NCBI RefSeq assembly: GCF_019393635.1
Contig: NC_057867.1
Span: 63,615,492-63,679,491, forward strand
Direction: 5' to 3'
Length of the DNA stretch: 64,000 nucleotides
Origin: Dromiciops gliroides
Taxonomy: Eukaryota > Chordata > Mammalia > Microbiotheria > Microbiotheriidae
The notes beneath the pieces were generated by a model that was not told where the DNA came from, did no database searches, and saw nothing but the letters and a program-made list of their open reading frames with translations. Within the stretch, counting starts at the first letter, position 1. The number at the start of each line of letters is the position of its first letter. The translations under genes and the position numbers were made by a program. Shown here one piece after another: positions 34,690-46,780 of the stretch.

Positions 34690-35168
34690 AGCTCCTTTGC
34701 CTTCCAGAATAGCATATTCCAAGCCTTGAGATCCTTTAATGTTGAAGGTGCTAGGTCCTGAGCAATCCTGACTATGACTCCATGATATTTATATTGCTTC
34801 TTTCTGGCTGCTTGGAGTATTTTCTCCTTCACCTGATAATTCTGGAATTTGGCTAAAATATTCCTTGGAGTTTTTCTTTTGGGGTCTCTTTCAGGAGGTG
34901 ATCGGTGGATTCTTTCAATGATGATTTTATCCTCTGATTCTATAATATCAGGGCAATTCTCCTTGATAATTTCCTGGAATATGGTGTCTAGACTATTTTT
35001 CTGATCATGGTTTTCAGGCAGTCCAATAATTCTCAAATTGTCTCTCCTGGATCTATTTTCCAGGTCAGTTGTCTTTCCAATGAGGTATTTCACATTTTCT
35101 TCTTTTTTTTCATTCTTTTGATTCTGTTTGACTGATTTCTGGTGTCTCATGGAGTCATTAGCTTCCAA
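34690..35168 (-). pseudogene. L1 ORF1 remnant
   Basis: Open from an upstream coiled-coil-like Lys/Glu/Gln-rich start through LENRSRRDNLRIIGLPE and ERIHRSPPERDPKRKTPRNI to LGLQPRIF, the RNA-recognition and C-terminal parts of L1 ORF1p. The 3' end runs into a (GAAA)n tract and SINE rather than its own stop. Confidence 0.88.
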
Positions 35169-36136
35169 CTGTCCAATTCAAATTTTTAAGGCATTGTTTC
35201 CTTCAGTTAGATTATGTACCTCCTTTTCCATTTGGCCAAATGAATTTTGTAAAGAATTGTTTTCTTCAGCCAATCTTTGTGCTTCCTTTTCCAAGCTGCT
35301 GATTCTTTTTTCATAATTTTCTTGTGTTGCTTTCATTTCTCTCCCTATTTTTCTTCTACCTCTCGCAATTGATTTTTAAAATCCTTTTTGACCTCTTCCA
35401 AGGAGGCTTTTTGGTCTTAATATCAATTCATCTTCCCTCTTGAGGCTTTACATGTAGGCAATTTGAGAGTATTGTCCTCATCTGAGTTTGTGTTTAGCTC
35501 TTCCCTGTCGACACAGAAGCTCTCAATGGTAAAAGCTCTTTTTTTGTTTCTTACTCATATTGCAGCTTATTTTTTTAAAGTTGAGGTCTGCTCCTGGGGT
35601 ACCAGGGTCCCTGTTTCAAGCTACTTGTGCTGGGGTATAGGGGCTATGTCACTGACTTTCTACTCTGAGGCCTCTATGGCTTGTAGATTTCTCACCACTC
35701 TGGGGTTGCTCCCTGTGCCACACTGGGATGGCCAGGCCTGGTTGTACCTGTTCTGTGGGTGGCTTTCTAGCTGGCAGCCTGCCCTTTCAACTGGTGCTGG
35801 TGGATCTCACCACTGGCCTGCTGCACCACCAGCTTGCTGAACCAGGATCAAGGGGCCTCAGTTGCTCAGCTGTGGCCTAGAGCTTCCTGCTGACTTGCCC
35901 AGATCCCCTCCAAGCTGAGGTGAGCTGTGCTTCCCTTTTGCCCGAGTGAGACTGACCTTTTCTGAAGCCTTCTAAATTATCTCAGGTTGGAAGATTGTGT
36001 CTCTCTGTCTTTTTGTAGGTTTCATAGTTTCAGAATCTGTTTAGAAGCTTGATTTAATGATCTTTTTGAAGGAACTGAAAGAGAGCTCAGGCAACTTGCT
36101 GGCTTCTCTGCCATCTTGGCTCTGCCAGTAGACTCT

Positions 36137-36750
36137 CATTAAATGTTTGTGAAATAAAATTGAATCCCATATTCCCATATCAAAGGATGTCCGGGCCCCA
36201 ATGGAAGGTATGCACTAAGACACAGTGAAAGGTGAGGACCACTCAGCTGATGTAACATAAGTCTGTATTCAACTTCATTCAGTAAAAAGGTTAAAAATGG
36301 ATTCAAGGGACAATCATTTTTTTCATGTTCTTCCATATCAAGTGGATTCCAAAATGATTTCAAGAGCTGCCATAAGTCACATTGCTGAGTCTGATGGCAG
36401 AGGGAGGAATGGTGTGGTACAGCAAGGCAGGGATGGGAAAAAACCAATGAGGTCCGGAGGAGGTGAGGAAACAGAGACTTGTTCTCAGCTTATTCCTGTG
36501 GTTGTCTGTAACAACAGCTATATGATAATAAGTAGTATAATGGATGGGCCAGATTCCCTTGACTAGGAGTCAGAAAACCTTCTTCCCAGTCCTAGATGAT
36601 AGGCTTGTTACCTCTGTCTTGGGATTTCTCAAAAAACTCACTTTCCACATCTGTAAAATGGGCATCAGACTATATCTGTTACTTTTCTTCCAGGGTTATT
36701 GTGAGGAAAGATCTTTGTAAACTCTAACGCATGAGATAATGTGAATGCCT
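36137..36750. other. No gene recognised
   Basis: Unique non-coding DNA with a weak MIR-like part at about 36560-36740 (ctttccacatctgtaaaatg, ttattgtgaggaaagatctt). Confidence 0.5.
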
Positions 36751-36752
36751 TG

Positions 36753-37010
36753 TTCAGGCATTTTTCAGTTGTGTCCAACACTTGCTGACCCCATTTGGGG
36801 TTTTCTTAGCAAAGATACTGGAGTGGTTTGCCATTTCCTTCTCTAGCTCATTTGACAGATGAGGAAACTGAGGTAAACAGGGTCAGGTGACTTGGCCAGG
36901 GTCACACAGCTAGGAAGTGTCTGAGGCCAGATTTGAACTCAGGAAGATGAGTCTTCCTGATGTCCTGACTTCAAGCCTGGCACTCTAACCACTGTGCCAC
37001 CTAGCTGCCC
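36753..37010 (-). mobile_element. Long-form tRNA-SINE, antisense
   Basis: Reads cagttgtgtccaacacttgc, gtttgccatttccttctcta, aggaaactgaggtaaacagg and accactgtgccacctagctg. Confidence 0.85.
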
Positions 37011-37346
37011 AAATTATTCTTATCATAGCCAAATGCTGAGAGCCCATGGAAATTAAACCACATATAGGAGCTTCACTGATTAATTCAAGAAATCTCAGGA
37101 CTTTCAAAAGTATCATCAGCTGATAAAAAGGTGCATTTCTTTTCTGGCATTTCTCATTGCCTTTCTCATCTTGCAGTATTTTACCACCTACTGCTCCCCC
37201 CACAGGACCAGAGTAGGCAAACACCTGGTATAAAAAATTCCCCCCAAACAAATCCCTGTGGAAACCTAATAATAACACGTTCTCAGTAGATTTGAGCTCC
37301 TTTTTTAGAATATTTGCTTAGCTTCTTTTAGGACCTTTCTGATTTC

Positions 37347-37484
37347 CTTTTTTTGGTAGGGCAATGAGGGTTAAGTGACTTGCCCAGGGTCATAGAGCTA
37401 GTAAGTATTAAGTATCTGGTGCCTGATTTGAACTCAGGTCTTCCTGAGGCCTGTGCTTTATCCACTGTACCACCTAGCTGCCTG
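37347..37484 (-). mobile_element. tRNA-derived SINE, antisense
   Basis: Reads gggcaatgagggttaagtga, gaactcaggtcttcctgagg and tatccactgtaccacctagc. Confidence 0.85.
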
Positions 37485-37654
37485 CCTTTATGGGACAATA
37501 GGAATCGAGGTCAGCTTTGACAAATAGGACTATATTGATTGCCAGCTTTGGTGGGCAACACAGTATCTTCACTGCTCCAGCTAGATTGGATTAGAGAGTC
37601 ATGTTGAGGGGTGTCTGTGGTGATCTGGGTACGGGAGAGCCTTGTAAGTTGTAT

Positions 37655-38232
37655 CATGTGATTCTATTGTGCTGCGAGAAACAATGAGCAGGAGGAGTTC
37701 AGAGAAACCTGGAAGGACTTGCATGAACTGATGATGAGTGAGATGAGCAGAACCAGGAGAACATTATACACAGTATCATCAACATTGTGTGTTGATCAAC
37801 TGTGATAGATTAGATTCTTCTTACCAATCCAATGGTACAAGAAAGTTCCAAAGGACACATTATGGAAAAGGCTCTCCAAATCCAGAAAAAAAAGGAACTG
37901 GGGAATATGGATGCTGATTGGACCATACTATTTCTTTTGGTTTTGGTGCTGTTATTTTTCTTTTTTGAGTTTTTTCCTTTTTTGCTCTGATTCTTCTCTT
38001 ATAACATGACTAATGCAGAAATATGTTTAATGTTATTATATTATATATACATACATATATATATACATATACATATATAAAACCTATATCAGATTACCTG
38101 CTGTCTAGGGGAGGGGGGAGGGAGGGGAGGGAGGGAGAAAAATTTGAAATTGGAAATCTTATATAAACAAATGTTGAAAACTATATCTACATGTAACTGG
38201 AAAATAATAAAATACTTTTATCAGGAAAAAAA
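37655..38232 (+). mobile_element. 5'-truncated L1
   Basis: C-terminal ORF2 (gagcaggaggagttcagaga) and G-rich 3' UTR, ending in poly(A). Duplication aagttgtat at 37646-37654 and 38233-38241. Confidence 0.88.
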
Positions 38233-38241
38233 AAGTTGTAT

Positions 38242-38554
38242 TGTGTGTATTGATATTGCTTCCCAAATAGCAAGGTAAGCCCTGTTAAGGCAGAGGGAGC
38301 ATGTCTTCAATGTCTATTTTTGGCTAGTAGTTCATCTGAAAAGAGCCAAGAATTTCAGCGACCTGCGAACTCAATATAAATGAACAGTGTCATGTGACAG
38401 ACACTAAAACTGTGTAGCCTTAAGACTGTGGTAAGAGAGGCTTAGTGTTCAGGGCTAGAGAGGTGTTGGGCCCATGGTACTGTTCCCTTGGCTTATTGTA
38501 TTGTGTTCCATTCTGGAAACTATATTTTAGGAAGATTGATAAGCTGGAGAATAT

Positions 38555-38588
<34 letters not shown>

Positions 38589-39035
38589 TATGAGAAACAG
38601 CTACACTGACATACAAACCAGGATGATAAAGGGCTTTGAGATCACACCCCATGAGAGCTGACTGAAGTAAGTGGAAATGCATCATCTGGAAAGAGAAGAC
38701 TGAGGAGGGAGGTGTCCGTTGTCTTCAAGTATTTTAAGGGTTTTCACATAGAAGAAGAATCCTACTGGTTCTTCCTCCAATGAGTAGTAAAAGATTAGAT
38801 GCTGAAGATTTGAGGCAGATTTTTATTAGGTTTGATCTTAACAATCTGAGTTAGCCAAAGGCTGCCTTGGGAAGTGATGGGTCATCTCTTTTTAGATGAA
38901 ACCTTCAAACAAATGCTGGATGACAAGTTGTCAGGGGTCACGGATGTTGTGGGAGAAAATTCTTCTTCCCACAGGGGTTGGACTGAATTGTTTCTAAGGT
39001 CCCTTCTAACATTGATCTTCTGTAATTATGTATTC
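38242..39035. other. No gene recognised
   Basis: Non-coding DNA with (TG)n at 38556-38592. Part of 38600-39020 resembles an old repeat (aaagggctttgagatcac, tgatgggtcatctctttttag) that I cannot name. Confidence 0.45.
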
Positions 39036-39039
39036 TAAT

Positions 39040-39285
39040 AATAATAGCTAACCTTTATATAGTGCCTACTAAGTGCCAGGCACCATGATAAGCACTTTTA
39101 CAAATGATATCTCATTTGATACTTGCAACAACCCTGGGAGGTAGGTGCTGTTATTATCCCAATTTTATAGGTGAAGTGACTTGCCAAAGGTCACACAGCT
39201 ACAAAATATCTGAGGCCAGATTTGAACTCAGGTCTTCCTGATGGTAGGCCCAGAGATCTAACTGCTGTGCCACCTAGCTGTTCCT
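39040..39285 (-). repeat. MIR-like SINE, antisense
   Basis: Reads ctaagtgccaggcaccatga, caaccctgggaggtaggtgc, gacttgccaaaggtcacaca and ctgtgccacctagctg. Confidence 0.78.
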
Positions 39286-39412
39286 TGTCTCTCCCAGTTC
39301 CTTGCATAGGGCCATACATACAGAAGGTATTCAGCAAATGTTTGTTGAACAAATGAAAGTCTAGGAAATAAAAAAAATCTACTTATCTGACAATAACCAA
39401 GGAAGGGGGACG

Positions 39413-39449
39413 AGGAAGTGCTGACATCACAATGATGTCAGCATTTCCT
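39413..39449. repeat. Short perfect hairpin (17-bp arms, 3-nt loop)
   Basis: aggaagtgctgacatca, loop caa, tgatgtcagcatttcct. One position is G-T; in RNA that pair would be G-U, so the stem is uninterrupted. The arms contain GGAA and TGACATCA words, resembling ETS and CRE-like sites. Confidence 0.75.
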
Positions 39450-40415
39450 GGTTTTCAACTAGAACATTGGCCGATCACAGGCAGGTTACCAAGTCATTAT
39501 ATAGAAAGCATGTCATGAGTCTTAGATAGTCATAGTCTAAGCTAATTTTCATTCCTGATATGGGCATGAAATTTTCCCTTGGATACTAAAATGGATGAGA
39601 AATGAAGAAAGTATAATCTTAGAAGAACTATGCTTTCTTGAATAAAGTTTTGATTAAAAATAAATTGAAAATTATATGAGTTGGTTGATATATTTAAGCT
39701 ATACACATTTAACATCATTACTGTCTGTGTGGGTATTATAAATTTTTCAGTCTCTCACTGATTAAAAGCCTTTAATAAACTTTATATGAGTAAAGGAAGA
39801 TAAGAAATCACTTTATTCAAATTGATGGAGCCCAACATTAATGGATTAATCTCCCCACAAACTTTCTAAAATATACAGCAATCATATTTAGACAGCAAAG
39901 ACCAATTTCCTTTATTTGAGCAACTGTTTATGAAAAATTGCATTAAAAAGGAAATTTTTTTTTAAATTGGTCCCTGATGACAACCTACAGAAATTTTTTT
40001 TCAGACCTGCTAATGTGCCACATAATTATAGTTTGGTAAGATTTTGAGCTTGAAGAGGGCTCTTGGAGGTCAGCTGGTCCAATTGCCTTATTTTATGGTT
40101 GAGGAAAGGAAGATTCAAAGAGGGCAAGTCGGGGCAGCTAGGTGGGCCAGATGTGAATCCAAAACGTGTCTAACTTGGGAGGACCTGCTAATGCTTGAGG
40201 TCCACTGGAATCAACTTGGAGAATCCAGAATCACCTCCAGGTCATCATGAAGGGGCATTAGAGCAAGACCTGGAGCATTAATATTCTGATATGAGCAAAG
40301 GACATAGAACAGTTCTCTGTGTCCTGCTTTTCTTCATGCACTATCTGGTTTTTAAAATGCATATTGCTTCATGTTGTATGTCTTGAATTTTTCAAAATGC
40401 TTTCAATTTTGCCGA
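39450..40415. other. No gene recognised
   Basis: AT-rich unique DNA at 39500-40010. A SINE-head scrap (ggggcagctaggtgggccag) lies at 40131-40150 next to a weak MIR-like part at 40040-40130. Confidence 0.45.
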
Positions 40416-40419
40416 CATT

Positions 40420-40535
40420 TGTTCAATCAACCAATAAGCATTTATCAAGGGCCTACTGTATACCAGGCACTGTGCCACGCACCAGAGATACCAAGACAAA
40501 AATGAAACAGGCCCTGCCCTCAAGGAGTTTGCATT
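40420..40535 (+). repeat. Interspersed repeat of the 'aagcatttat' family
   Basis: Reads aataagcatttatcaagggc, ctgtataccaggcactgtgc and ccctgccctcaaggagtttg. The same family occurs at 51562-51835 and 54530-54660. Old SINE-like element, name uncertain. Confidence 0.6.
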
Positions 40536-40587
40536 CTTTTGGGGGAGGCAATATATGCACGTGTAAGGAAATACAAAATAGAATATT

Positions 40588-40742
40588 GGGGGCAGCTAGG
40601 TGGCACAGTGGATAAAGCACTGACCCTGGATTCAGGAGGACCTGAGTTTAAATCCGGCCTCAGACACTTGACACTTACTAGCTATGTGACCCTGGGCAAG
40701 TCACTTAACCCTCATTGCCCTGCAAAAAAAAGGGAAAAAAAA
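40588..40742 (+). mobile_element. tRNA-derived SINE
   Basis: Complete short-form copy from gggggcagctaggtggcaca to an A-rich tail. Confidence 0.88.
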
Positions 40743-40744
40743 GA

Positions 40745-41110
40745 ATGTGGTCAGGAGATATTGGACATGACAAACACCAAATGCCATGGACAATTTTAAT
40801 TATACTGATTATATCTTAGCAGATAGGAAACAATTGGTTACCAATATGGAAATAATTTCTAAATCAACTGGCTGCATGTAGTCAGACCATCAGCTCATTA
40901 GAGTAGAGGTCAGAACGAACATCAAATTAGGTGAAAAGATAAAGAGGAGAAGAAAACACTGTATGTAACTGCACTTTCTATCCTCACATATCCAAAGAAA
41001 CAATTGATGCTCAAAAGTGGGAAATCAAGGAAAAGCCATATCAACGTGCTGTTTCCTACAGAAGTTCAATCACTGTAAAGTAATCACCACCATGATGAAA
41101 TTAAAATAGC
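40745..41110 (+). mobile_element. RTE-like LINE remnant, endonuclease-RT junction
   Basis: Plus-strand translation gives TDYILADRKQLVTNMEIISK and, after one stop, SDHQLIRVEVRTNIKLGEK. This is the end of an RTE-type endonuclease (SDH motif) and differs from L1. Broken by stops. Confidence 0.65.
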
Positions 41111-42100
41111 CCCAAAGCTATTTTAATGGAGACATGTGGCAGCCTAGGGAAATAAACAATTTAGAAAGTAAAATTTATTTGCCAAATGTCACAGAGGAGA
41201 GTGGGTGAGGAAAGAGTGATGGACGGCAAAAAAAGAGTGTAGAAAAGTTGCTATGCAATCCAAGTAAGTCACGTTGTCCCAAGAGCATTTATGATGAACC
41301 TAGGAACAGAACCAACAGATAAAAAAAATGTAATCTAGTAGTCAGCATTTTTGTAACAAACTTTTCTCAGAATCATGGACAGTGTAACCATCATTTGGAC
41401 TCCTAACACCTCTATATCTGCTATGTTATCTGAAAAAATAGAAATGACACCCAAAAAAGAGAGACAAGAAGAGCAGCTGAGCTAGCCTAGGAACACCCAG
41501 AAACAAACAGTGCTGGAGGTGACACAATTTGAAAACATATTTATTAGAAAGGGTTTTGTTGACATATTTTGTTTTTCTTTTACCCTCACTTCCAAATATA
41601 TACTTCCCCTAGATGAGATGGCCTGGACAAGTGGCCGAGGTAAGCTGCAGAGACTGGCTGGACATCACAGCAGGGATTCACACATGGCCATCACTTGTGT
41701 TTCCAGACCCCTGATACTGCCCTTTGCCCCCAAACATAGCCAGGCTTTCCCCTATTAGAGTTGTGAGTTTTTGTAGGGGTTCTAGCCTTCAACTACTAGG
41801 GAAACAAAATGTTTCCTGTACTCACCAGAATGTGAACTGTGATGATTTTCTATTGTATTAAAGTGGTGATTTTCTATCGTTTTCCAGCTAGTTTCTGTCC
41901 TGCATAAATGACTTATGCCTCTTAACTTAATGGTAGTATTGGGTTGCTAGCAGGTAGCAAACTGAATGCTTTAACTGCACATCAACTGTAGAAGTTACCT
42001 GAGGTATCTGGGTTGGGGCAAAATGAGACACAGAGGTGATTTAACATTGAGAATCCTCCTGGTTTGAATATGGCCTGTCATGGTAGAGAAGTTGATGGTG
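41111..42100. other. No gene recognised
   Basis: Non-coding; the first part may continue the RTE remnant. The 82-codon frame at 41510-41758 has no domain. Confidence 0.4.
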
Positions 42101-42104
42101 GTGG

Positions 42105-42365
42105 TTGTGATTGTTGTTGTTATTGAGTTGTGTCTGACCCTTAGTGACCCCTCTTGGGGTTTTCTTGGCAGAGATAACTGGACAGTGGTTGTCTAGTTCT
42201 TTCTCCAGCTCCTTTTACAGATGAGGAAACTGAGGCAAACAGGATGAAGTGACTTGTCCAGGGTCACACAGCTGGTAAGTATCTGAGGCTACGTTTGAAC
42301 TCAGGAAGATCAGTCTTTCTGATTCCAGGCCCAGCACTCTGTCTACTGCATCACCCAGCTGCTCC
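42105..42365 (-). mobile_element. Long-form tRNA-SINE, antisense
   Basis: Reads gttattgagttgtgtctgac, ggttttcttggcagagataa, gaggaaactgaggcaaacag and actgcatcacccagctgctc. Confidence 0.82.
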
Positions 42366-42747
42366 CATGGTAGAGATGAGCTTGTGGCAAATCCAGTTAT
42401 GTCCTGGGAGCCGCCTTGGCTTGTTTTAAAGAAATATTATTATCATTGTTGTTGTTGTTTTTAAGTGTAGGCTACATTGATGTTTTAGAGGTCTAGGGTG
42501 TGATGCCTTCACTAGAGGTGCACTATTGATCCAGGCATAGGCATTCTTACGAATAGTAGGGTAGACAAAGAGCCTGGCAATATGATCCCCAGATATAACC
42601 TATAACCCATAATTAAAAGCCTTGGATTCATACCTACCTAAATGAAGATTTAGGTACTTCTAAGTAATCCCTGTATTTGGCTCAAACCAACCAAGAGGAC
42701 TATCAGAATTTCATTCATTTCTAACTCTCATCTAGGTGTCCATAGGA

Positions 42748-42955
42748 CAGCTAGGTGGCACAAGGGATAGAATGCTGGGTTTGGAGTCAGGAAGACTCAT
42801 CCTCATAAGTTCAAATCTGGCCTCAGACACCTTCTGGCTATGTGACCCTGGGCAAATCATTTTGCCCTCTTTGCCATTTCCTTCTCCAACTCATTTACAG
42901 ATGAGGAAAACCCCAAATGGGGCCACAAAGAGTCAGACATGACTGAACAACGACA
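42748..42955 (+). mobile_element. Long-form tRNA-SINE, sense, internally shortened
   Basis: Starts agctaggtggcacaagggat, ends gagtcagacatgactgaaca. The middle is shorter than in other long copies and shows a partial inversion of order (ttgccatttccttctccaac appears in the antisense word form). Confidence 0.75.
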
Positions 42956-44815
42956 GGTGTCAACATTTTACTTATAAGCACCAAGCTGACAAGGCATAGG
43001 ACACTGGACAAATTTAGTACACACAACAGAGAATACAGGTAGAGACTCATATGGCAGCTCATAGACACTCACAAAAACTTTCCCCTCCCCCAGGGACCTA
43101 CACAGTCTTTACAGACTTATAATATCACCTTGGCATTGAGGTCCTCACAAATGAGGCATGGAACTGGTCACTGAAAGAATCGTCTTTCTTCCCCTAGACC
43201 AGGAGTTCTTAACCTGGAGTATATGAACCTTTTTTCTTAATATCTTGGCAACTATTTCAATTGTAATCCTATGTATTTTATGCATTTAGAAACCTGATTC
43301 TGATCACCAGGCATCATTGTCTGTGATTAAAAAAAAAAGAAGTTAAGCTTCCCTGCCTATAACCTTTCAAGTCCACTAGGATCACAGATTTAGAATTTGA
43401 AGGGATCTCAGGCCCTGCCAGGGAAAGTGACTTGCCCAAGGTCACACAGGTGGTAGGCCCTTGGACCCAGTGTACTTTCTCCTGCACACAGCAGGTCCCC
43501 CCCCCATCCCCTCCTTTTTATGGCTCTGTGATTCATTGTTTCTTAGCTCCAGATTTGAATCTGGTTATTGGCTTGGTGCAGGGACAGCCCCACCATTTCC
43601 CCCTTTCCTTTGCAGCTGCTGCCCCTCCCAACAATATGTCGCCTGCTCCCCAGTCTGTTGCTTTCTGTTCTCCTCCTTCCACAAAGTTCCCTAGCCCTAC
43701 CATTGAGATAGCCAGGTCTGCCAGGCCTTTAGCCTTGGTTCCAGCTCTTTTGTGCCTAGCCCAGCAGGGGTCCTTCGGGTAGCTGTGCAACTGAATTTTT
43801 TGCACCTCTTCCCCCCTCAGGGTATAACCAGTCGCCTCCCAACCCTCTCCATTTGTCTTTTCAATTTGCCTCAAGATAGCACTGGGAATATCATACTCCT
43901 CATCCCCTTAAGAGAAGCTCCCACATTTTCATGACCTCTCCTCTTAGGGGGCTGCTTTTTTCCCAGGCTTTTTATTTGCATTTTGTCCTAAAACTTGTTT
44001 ATCCTTTCCCTGATTTCTCTGTGTTCTTTTAAAACCAGTTTTGAGCAGAATGTAGCAAGCCAAGAGAAGGTAGACAGTATTCCCAGGGTTACTCACAACA
44101 TTGTTATATTTCACCCCAACCTCCCACCCAGTTTGGGCTTAAGCAGGAGGTCAACTCCCAGCCCCAAGCCTTTACGTGACAACAAAGACATCTTCCCTGG
44201 ATTCTGCAGAATGTGCTGAATTAACAAACATTTTTATTGACGAATTTGTTGAGGGAAACCAGTTTCATCATTAAGGCAGTGACTAGGGCCCTGCTAAACG
44301 TTTATCTTTCTATTGGACAATAAGACCTCTTAGACATTTCCCGCTTGTTTAGATCATGGCAGATTTGCATGTTGATGTTTGCTCGATTTCATTTGCTGCA
44401 TTCCCCAACACCACTATACTATGGCTGGGATTACTGAACCTTTGTTTTTCAAAAGCTATCTTTCATCTGGTTCAGTCTTTCCATGACCATATCCATAAAG
44501 GATATAAAATAAATAAATATAAATAAAATAAATTTAGGCTAAATCAAGTTCCTCATCCGGTGTGACAGGAGCACAAACTGAGACCCACCTTCTCCTCAAT
44601 AAGCTTTTCACCTGTGTGATTTGGGTACCCTTTGCCCTTCTTTTTAAGGGTCTTTACACAATTGGGACACGGGTGCAGAGTTTTGGGGTATGGAATTTGT
44701 TGCCCATGATTCTATCTGGGTATTTTCTACTATGAAATGTTAAGGTACGTGCTAGCAGGCAGGCTAAGATTCTATCAAACTTTGGAAAAATATTAACAAA
44801 TAATTGGGAATTCAC
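42956..44815. other. No gene recognised
   Basis: Includes a diverged copy of the inverted-end repeat (43195-43335), a MIR scrap near 43420-43450, and low-repeat sequence at 43950-44500. Overlapping open frames at 43432-43934 on both strands have no domain. Confidence 0.45.
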
Positions 44816-44817
44816 AT

Positions 44818-45076
44818 TTTGTTGTTCAGTCATTTTTTTGGTCGTGTTCAACTCTTTGCGTTCCCTTTTGGGGTTTTCTTAGCAAACATGCTGTAGTAGT
44901 TGGCAATTTCCTTCTCCAGCTCATTTTAGAGATGAGGAAACTGAGGCAAACAGGGTGAAGTGACTTGCCCAGGGTCACACAGCTAGTAAGTGTCTGAGGT
45001 CAGATTTGAACTCAGGAAGATGAATCTTCCTGACTCCAGGCCTGCTGCTCTATCCACTACGTCACCCTACTGCCCT
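44818..45076 (-). mobile_element. Long-form tRNA-SINE, antisense
   Basis: Reads ttgttgttcagtcatttttt, ggcaatttccttctccagct, aagtgacttgcccagggtca and tatccactacgtcaccctac. Confidence 0.82.
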
Positions 45077-45289
45077 CACATATGGTAGCTGAATCTTTTT
45101 TGCCCCTGTTCTGTGAGAAGACACTTCGATTTTCAATCTATTAAAGAAGGTCTGGATTCCCATCATTTTCTTGCATTTCCATACCTTCCTCTGACTCCTG
45201 CATATATCTGGACTCCCATTTTCAGTATGTGGTTGTGCAGTATGGATAAGGTTTGGAATATCAGTGATTAAAAGCTCTCCTCTCCTTCA

Positions 45290-45860
45290 GTAATGAATTC
45301 TAATGGCTTCTGTGCCTCTTCTTCCTGGTACCACCTTCAAATCCTTGCCAGTCTGGCTCTCTCGAAGGTCAACAATGGTCTATCTTTTCAATGCTAATGC
45401 TGATGGGTCTTTCCCCAGTCCTCCTCCTTCTTGACCTTTCTGTAGCATTCAGTACTGACTGACCCCCTCCTTTTATGTATTCCCACTTGCCTTAACTTCT
45501 TCAACCCAATTCTCTCCTTTCTCCTTGGCTGCTCAGATGCCTGACTTGCCATCATGCATTCCCCCTAAGTGAGGGTGTTCTAGAGGGCTCTGTAATGGGT
45601 CTTTTTTCTTCTTTCTCTACCCTGTCTTCCTTGGTAGTTACATCTACTACCATGGATTCGGTTCTACTTCTTCATAGGTAACTTCAGAGCCACATAGCCC
45701 ATCCCAATCTCTCCCCTGAGCTGCATATCCATTTCTCCAACAGCCTTCTTTGACACCCTGGATATCTTCCTACCACCCCATTAAAGTCAGCAACTGAAAC
45801 CTGAACTCATCTTGTCCCTTTGACCTTCTCTTCCTCACAATTTCCTTATTTCATCCTCGA
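45290..45860 (+). mobile_element. L2/CR1-like LINE remnant, RT region
   Basis: The DNA follows the familiar order of an L2-type reverse transcriptase: ccttcttgacctttctgtag, cctaagtgagggtgttctag (a GVxQGS block), then tagttacatctactaccatg and ctgaactcatcttgtccctt. No long frame survives. Confidence 0.5.
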
Positions 45861-46740
45861 AGTCACCCATTCCAGGTGGGTGGATAGTAAAGAAATGAAA
45901 GCTAGAATGTTGTGTTTGCTGGATTCTGGAGCACTGTAGGGAGTGGAGTCTAAGATTGGAAGAGTAGATAGGTTCTCAAAGATTTGTAATGCAAATCATA
46001 GGAACTTATATTTGATCCTGGAGGCAATAAGGAGCCATTAGAACTGAAGGAGGGAGGAGAGAACAGGGCAGTAGGGGATGGGGAGGAGAGGAGAACAGGG
46101 AGGTGGGGAGGGGATTGGGGCGCTGACAGGAGGATAGATTGGAATGGGAGAGACTTGAGGTGCAGAGTCCAGTTAACAGGCTATTGCACTAGTCCAGGTG
46201 AGAGCCAGAAATTTGGGTGCTGACTATGCGAGTAGAGAAGAAGGGGCCCTATATGTGTGATGTATTGTGAAGGTGGAAATGATGAAATTTGAAAACAGAC
46301 TGGATCGACTACAGGAGCTGAGAGATTGGGGAGCAGGGGATGGCATCCAGGCTGGGAACCTCGGCTGACTCCTAGGATGGTTGGAAACAGGCATTTAGTT
46401 ATCGTGTTTACTGCGTGCCAGACACCGTGCTAAGCACTGGCTATGGAAAGAAAGGGCAAAAGAAAATCCTGGGCCTCAAGTTGCTGATGCTCTAGTGGGG
46501 AACACAACGGGAACAAAGTCAACACACCCTTGTGCTTGCAAAGTTGATTTTTTTTTAACTACACTGCAATCTAGAACTATACCACTTCATCTTATTAGAT
46601 TTGGCCCCACGTTCTAGCCTGTTCATATCTTTTTGGATCATTGCTATGATCCAAATGTATCACCATCCAGCGTGTTAGCTCAATGCCATCTGCAAATCTG
46701 AAAATTATGCAGTTGCATACCTTTCTCCAAGTTCAGGATA
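45861..46740. repeat. Cluster of ancient interspersed repeats
   Basis: 46130-46220 (gttaacaggctattgcacta, gtccaggtgagagcc) and 46600-46780 (ccatctgcaaatctg, taaaagcattaagcagccca) resemble widespread old amniote repeats. Between them is a piece of the 'aagcatttat' family (46390-46510). Names uncertain. Confidence 0.4.
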
Positions 46741-46780
46741 AAAGCATTAAGCAGCCCAAATCCCTAGGACACTGTCTGCT

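Larger units (their letters stand above)
29310..36126 (-). mobile_element. Near full-length L1 retrotransposon, inactive
   Basis: Antisense L1 of about 6.8 kb from its short poly(T)/3' UTR on the left to a 5' end on the right whose sense strand reads ggcagagccaagatggcaga, a typical marsupial L1 start. Direct repeats tagactct at 29302-29309 and 36129-36136 (10 bp with one mismatch) mark the target duplication. ORF1 (about 34700-35168) and ORF2 (about 29840-33280) are both broken by stops, frameshifts and SINE insertions. Confidence 0.9.

Noticed and set aside
39413..39449. microRNA precursor
   Set aside because: A 17-bp stem with a 3-nt loop is shorter than a normal pre-miRNA hairpin.
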